Below, in pieces: positions 60,787 through 64,000 of a stretch of DNA of 64,000 nt; the stretch's first letter is position 1, and each line of letters starts with the position of its first letter. The DNA comes from G965230065 sp965230065. Lineage in GTDB: Bacteria; Bacteroidota; Bacteroidia; Cytophagales; Cyclobacteriaceae. The DNA is taken from NCBI GenBank assembly GCA_965230065.1, contig OZ245942.1:2480001-2544000 (forward strand). The letters run 5' to 3'. The notes beneath the pieces were generated by a model that saw nothing but the letters and a program-made list of their open reading frames with translations, did no database searches and was not told where the DNA came from. Both the position numbers and the translations under genes were made by a program.

Positions 60787-61158
60787 ATGAAGACTATGAA
60801 AATTATGAAGATTATTCCGGTAGTATTTTTATTGATGATTGGCATAACCGAAGGATGGGCACAGGAAAAAAACTGGGTGGGTACATGGCAATACTCTGCC
60901 CCTCAGGCAGACTATCAGTACCAAAAAGGAAATATTGCCTTTACTATGGAAGGAAAAGAACTAAAGGCTTTTGTAGAAGTGAATGGTCAGAAAATACAGG
61001 CCAGGCAACTTGAAGTTTCCGGAAACCAGGCTTCTTTCAATATTTATATTGAAGGGGAATCCATTAAGGTATCTCTTCAGAAGGAGGATAATGAGTTGAC
61101 AGGCAATGCAGCTTATTCCGGAGGAAAAGTTACTCTCAACGGGAAAAAATCAGCATAA
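60787..61158 (+). CDS. Small secreted protein of unknown function
   Basis: This 123-residue protein has a signal peptide ending TEGWAQ (about residue 26). The mature part is about 97 residues of beta-type sequence (TWQYSAPQADYQYQKGNIAF, QASFNIYIEGESIKVSL) and may form a small barrel or sandwich like lipocalin-type proteins. It follows the LytTR regulator. No family was recognised. Confidence 0.6.
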   Translation: MKTMKIMKIIPVVFLLMIGITEGWAQEKNWVGTWQYSAPQADYQYQKGNIAFTMEGKELKAFVEVNGQKIQARQLEVSGNQASFNIYIEGESIKVSLQKEDNELTGNAAYSGGKVTLNGKKSA

Positions 61159-61177
61159 AAATTATAAGTTAATGAAA

Positions 61178-61240
61178 AAGGGTTAAATCGCATTATGAAG
61201 AATATTCTTGTGGTTTAACCATTTCATTTTTTGTAATTTA
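61178..61240. terminator. Possible bidirectional terminator between convergent genes
   Basis: AATGAA with GGTTAAA on the left can pair with TTTAACC and TTCATT on the right, followed by TTTTTTG. The fold is imperfect but lies between the ends of two convergent genes. Confidence 0.4.
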
Positions 61241-61250
61241 TAAATGGAAG

Positions 61251-61733
61251 CTATTCAGACGGCCAATTTTCAATTTGTTCGCGGGTCAGGGCACAGTTTA
61301 TCCATTCGCCATCCAGGTCAGCGCCTACTTTTTTGTAGAAATTGATGGCGGGTTCGTTCCAGTCTAATACCTGCCAGTTTACGCGACGCACATTGTCTTC
61401 TTTTGCTTTTTCCACAATTTTGTCAAGCAGTTCACGGCCAATGCCTGCTCCCCGGTGCGCTTCTGTTACGATAATGTCTTCCAGGTAAAGGCATTTTCCT
61501 TTCCAGGTAGAATAACGGTAATAATACAGGGCCAGGCCGATGATTTTGTCGTCTTTTTCTGCCACAAAAAAACCATATACGGGATGCTCGCCAAACCCGT
61601 CTTCCAACATCATTTCTACGGTGTTTTCGACTTCGTTTGCGGCCCTTTCATAAATGGCCAGTTCACGGATCAGCTCCAATACCTGTGGTAAATCTTCCTT
61701 TTTTCCGGGGCGGATTTCAATAGTATTCGTCAT
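61251..61733 (-). CDS. GNAT-family N-acetyltransferase (SSAT-like)
   Basis: This 160-residue enzyme begins IEIRPGKKEDLPQVLELIRE. The acetyl-CoA binding loop HRGAGIGRELLDKI (the R/QxxGxG motif A) is at about 93-106, preceded by LEDIIVTE. The C-terminus WQVLDWNEPAINFYKKVGA is typical of spermidine/thialysine acetyltransferases (SSAT2-like). It likely acetylates a primary amine in the cytoplasm. It ends a minus-strand pair with the DUF4870 gene 2 bp upstream. Confidence 0.9.
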   Translation of the reverse strand: MTNTIEIRPGKKEDLPQVLELIRELAIYERAANEVENTVEMMLEDGFGEHPVYGFFVAEKDDKIIGLALYYYRYSTWKGKCLYLEDIIVTEAHRGAGIGRELLDKIVEKAKEDNVRRVNWQVLDWNEPAINFYKKVGADLDGEWINCALTREQIENWPSE

Positions 61734-61735
61734 AT

Positions 61736-62083
61736 TTACTTAATCAATCGTAGGGTAAACGGATACCGGTAACGTTCGCTTTTGTCAGATTTAATAATGG
61801 CGATGATCACCAGGGCCAGGTCGGCTATGCCCAGCAATACCAACAAAGGTAAACCAACAAGTAAAATAACAAGCAAGCCGGCAATAAAAAGATAAATAGT
61901 CATGGAAATCTGAAAGTTCAGGGATTCTTTGCCCTGCTCGTCAATCCATTCTGAATCTTCTTTTTTCATGGTCCAGATAATGGCCGGAACAATAATGTGC
62001 CCAAACGGAACAATCAGGCCTGCCAGCCCTCCGGCATGGCAAAAGATTACCCATTGTTTTTCGTTGAATGTAGAGTCTGTCAT
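61736..62083 (-). CDS. DUF4870 (Tic20-like) membrane protein
   Basis: This 115-residue protein has three hydrophobic segments. Family marks include AHAGGLAGLIVPFGHIIVP-like sequence (here starting CHAGG), IWTMKKEDSEWIDEQGKESL and NFQIS. The function is unknown. It is co-transcribed with the GNAT gene downstream. Confidence 0.88.
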   Translation of the reverse strand: MTDSTFNEKQWVIFCHAGGLAGLIVPFGHIIVPAIIWTMKKEDSEWIDEQGKESLNFQISMTIYLFIAGLLVILLVGLPLLVLLGIADLALVIIAIIKSDKSERYRYPFTLRLIK

Positions 62084-62103
62084 GATTGGTTAGAAGTGTA
62101 GCG

Positions 62104-62170
62104 TCAAGCTATTAGCTTTTAGCCACAAGCTATGCTTAGCTTAGGGCTTACAGCTAGTGACCTGAAGCTG
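62104..62170. repeat. Intergenic word repeat of AGCT/CTTAG words
   Basis: The stretch reiterates AAGCTATTAGCTTTTAGCC, AAGCTATGCTTAGCTTAGGG and CTTACAGCTAG-type words. They are partly self-complementary and can fold back. It lies in the divergent gap between the DUF4870 and cupredoxin genes. Confidence 0.5.
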
Positions 62171-62300
62171 ATTTTATATACTTTACAAAATGCTACAATT
62201 TAACACAATACACACTTATCCATCAACTTTTACAAAAATTTGTTGCAAATTCGTTATGTTTCGAATATTGTTATCAAATGGTTTAATTCCTTCTAAAAGC

Positions 62301-63398
62301 ATGCATCGTTTTCTTATTTTATTATTGCTCCTTTTTACAACCCTTGGGTTTTCAACAGTTAAAGACCACTCTTCTGGTATCCAGGAAGAAAGAAATATCG
62401 TCATCAAAGCCATTTCAGGCCTTCAATATGATGTGGTGAGGTTTGCTGTGAAGCCTGGCGAAACGGTCAATATCACGCTGATTAATACCGATGAAATGTC
62501 GCACAATATGCTCATCACCGAACCAGGTCAGCGTGAAGCGGTAGTAAGCCTGGCTGCAGCTATGGGAGACAGGGGGCCTGCCAAAGGTTATGTGCCCGAA
62601 ACGGAAAAAATACTGGCAGCCATTCCTGTTTTGGAACCGGGAAAGCAGAAAAGTATGCAATTTCAAGCACCCGAACAGGAAGGAGTTTATCCGTATGTTT
62701 GCACCTATCCGGGGCATGGCATGGTGATGTACGGGGCCATATATGTTACCAACAACCAGTTGCCACCGTTGGCATCCGACCAGCACATACCACCCCAACG
62801 CAGGGAAGCAGAAACACCCACAGCGAAAGAATCGGGGCATCCGTGGTCTGAGATGCTCCCTACGATGTACCGAACGTTTATGCCTGATACTGGCCCGGCC
62901 AGTATAGCCGTGGGCATGCTGGGCGACATCAGTTATTGCTGGGATGCCGGGCAGTGCCGCCTTCGGTATGCCTGGAAAGGCGGCTTTATTGATCTTACCC
63001 GCCATTGGTCAGGCAAAGGAAAAGAAAGAGCTGATATTGTGGGTATGGTTTTCTATCGCGACCATACTGATTTCCCATTTCGTATTGGCAATAAAGAACA
63101 TATTCCTGAAGTGAAATATTTAGGATATAGTATGAAAAATCGCTATCCTACTTTCAAATACATGTTGGATGGCGTGGAAGTAAGCGAACGCATTATTCCC
63201 ACTTTTGAAAAGCCTGGCTTTAAAAGAATATTATCTTTCAAAAACCTGAACCAAAGCCTGTGGTTTTTAAAAGATGATGCCAATGCTGTGAATTATTACA
63301 GTAACCGTGGCCAGTGGAACGGCAACTCTCTGATGCTTTCGCCCCAGGAAGCGCAGGAGTTTATCATTACCATTACTGAAATAAGCGAAGAGATATAA
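62301..63398 (+). CDS. Cupredoxin-domain protein (plastocyanin/azurin-like) with C-terminal extension
   Basis: The ATG at 62301 opens a signal peptide (MHRFLILLLLLFTTLGFS); the frame extends upstream to 62190 but that would bury the signal. The 365-residue protein has an N-terminal cupredoxin domain with candidate copper ligands His in EMSHNML, Cys in YVCTYPGHGM, then His and Met. The C-terminal 190 residues are unrecognised. It would carry electrons in the periplasm. The gene is 1 bp upstream of the next lipoprotein gene, so they form one operon. Confidence 0.85.
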   Translation: MHRFLILLLLLFTTLGFSTVKDHSSGIQEERNIVIKAISGLQYDVVRFAVKPGETVNITLINTDEMSHNMLITEPGQREAVVSLAAAMGDRGPAKGYVPETEKILAAIPVLEPGKQKSMQFQAPEQEGVYPYVCTYPGHGMVMYGAIYVTNNQLPPLASDQHIPPQRREAETPTAKESGHPWSEMLPTMYRTFMPDTGPASIAVGMLGDISYCWDAGQCRLRYAWKGGFIDLTRHWSGKGKERADIVGMVFYRDHTDFPFRIGNKEHIPEVKYLGYSMKNRYPTFKYMLDGVEVSERIIPTFEKPGFKRILSFKNLNQSLWFLKDDANAVNYYSNRGQWNGNSLMLSPQEAQEFIITITEISEEI

Positions 63399-63399
63399 A

Positions 63400-64000
63400 A
63401 TGAAAGTATATTATTTTACCATGATACTCGGCGTACTCGGGTGGATGGGTTGTCAACCGGCAGAAGAAGAAAGGCTGAGCGATTTTTATACCGTAGAAAA
63501 TATTGAGTTACCCGAAGGGTTGATGCCGGAGGTGGGGGGTATGGATTTTATGCCTGACGGACGTTTCATTGCCTGCTTTCACCGCGGTGAAATCATGACA
63601 TATGATGCTGCCACCCAAGAATGGAAAGTATTTGCCGAAGGATTGCACGACCCCTTAGGCGTTATTGCAATTAACAATCGGGAAGCATTAGTAATGCAAC
63701 GTCCTGAACTTACAAAACTGGTAGACCGCGATGGCGATGGCGTGGCAGAAGAGTATTTGGTAGCCACCGATGATTTTGGTATATCGGGCAACTACCACGA
63801 GTTTGCGTACGGCCCCGAACCTGACGGGCAGGGCAATTATTTCATTTCCCTGAACTGTGCGTCCGGCAATGCCGGCATTTGGGAAGAAACCCGGGGATTA
63901 TACAACCCTTTGGGGCGGGAAGGTAAAATGTACTCTCCTGTGCCACATCGGGGATGGGTACTGCAACTGGACCCATCAGGCAAGTTAACTCCCTGGGCAG
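63400..64000 (+). CDS. Lipoprotein with propeller-like/sorbosone-dehydrogenase-type domain (partial)
   Basis: The ATG at 63400 starts a lipoprotein signal, lipobox WMGC (about C18), and the frame is open to the window edge (about 200 residues). The sequence ELPEGLMPEVGGMDFMPDGR and RDGDGVAEEY resembles the DUF7133/L-sorbosone-dehydrogenase-like propellers that often precede a c-type heme domain. The rest is missing. Its pairing with the cupredoxin gene suggests an electron-transfer unit with a quinone- or heme-type dehydrogenase, by inference. Confidence 0.7.
   Translation, partial: MKVYYFTMILGVLGWMGCQPAEEERLSDFYTVENIELPEGLMPEVGGMDFMPDGRFIACFHRGEIMTYDAATQEWKVFAEGLHDPLGVIAINNREALVMQRPELTKLVDRDGDGVAEEYLVATDDFGISGNYHEFAYGPEPDGQGNYFISLNCASGNAGIWEETRGLYNPLGREGKMYSPVPHRGWVLQLDPSGKLTPWA

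Noticed and set aside
1..64000. CRISPR arrays, cas genes or classical phage-defence operons
   Set aside because: No regularly spaced direct repeats and no recognisable defence enzymes were found; the TPR pair is the only locus left open.

Overview
The window looks like a chromosomal segment of a Bacteroidota bacterium, most likely a member of the Cytophagales. The evidence is a SusC/SusD pair with its own ECF sigma factor and FecR anti-sigma factor, a type IX secretion C-terminal tail, several promoters with the TAnnTTTG -7 element typical of the phylum, a tRNA with no encoded CCA, and many gene families common in that group. The species cannot be named from sequence alone.

Positions 1-23640 are mostly housekeeping. 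In order they hold a partial M3 oligoendopeptidase, a [2Fe-2S] ferredoxin, adenylosuccinate lyase (purB), a large membrane-anchored propeller-like protein, a YfiR-family protein, an RNA ligase, a decayed PIN toxin/antitoxin locus and a UPF0324 (YeiH-type) transporter with a small membrane partner. They continue with the potassium system trkA-trkH, 5-formyltetrahydrofolate cyclo-ligase, a two-gene locus of very large TPR proteins, a run of membrane and oxidoreductase genes, mltG, a hotdog thioesterase and tRNA-Ser(UGA) with a clear promoter and terminator.

Positions 23640-30000 are accessory DNA next to the tRNA gene. This stretch holds three unrecognised minus-strand genes (one only 44 codons), two copies of one 38-bp terminator hairpin, and about 850 bp of gene wreckage: a tyrosine-recombinase N-terminus with in-frame stops, an IS3-type OrfA fragment and a shattered DUF1080 domain. 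An SGNH-hydrolase lipoprotein and an umuDC translesion polymerase operon follow.

Positions 29990-50380 hold a Tat-exported deacetylase-like protein and then a polysaccharide-utilisation-like locus. Its order is ECF sigma, FecR, SusC, SusD, then a tightly packed run of FG-GAP/UnbV lipoprotein, FKBP prolyl isomerase lipoprotein, beta-propeller lipoprotein, beta-helix protein with a secretion tail, esterase lipoprotein, MORN-repeat protein and a clan GH-A glycoside hydrolase. The likely logic is that substrate sensing by the SusC STN domain frees the sigma factor through FecR, SusCD imports glycan, and the surface enzymes act on it. The substrate is unknown.

Positions 50660-64000 carry a two-subunit molybdenum hydroxylase of the isoquinoline oxidoreductase type, an N-truncated PIN remnant, a sulfatase lipoprotein, an aminotransferase, an RfaE1-like kinase, a second TrkH/KtrB-type channel, a membrane LytTR regulator, small membrane and secreted proteins, a GNAT acetyltransferase, a cupredoxin-domain protein and the start of a lipoprotein resembling membrane-bound dehydrogenase or propeller proteins.

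Two themes recur. Intergenic gaps hold hairpins built from short reiterated words, a different word at each site. Several loci show partial deletion, including two PIN toxins that have both lost the N-terminal end carrying the first catalytic aspartate.
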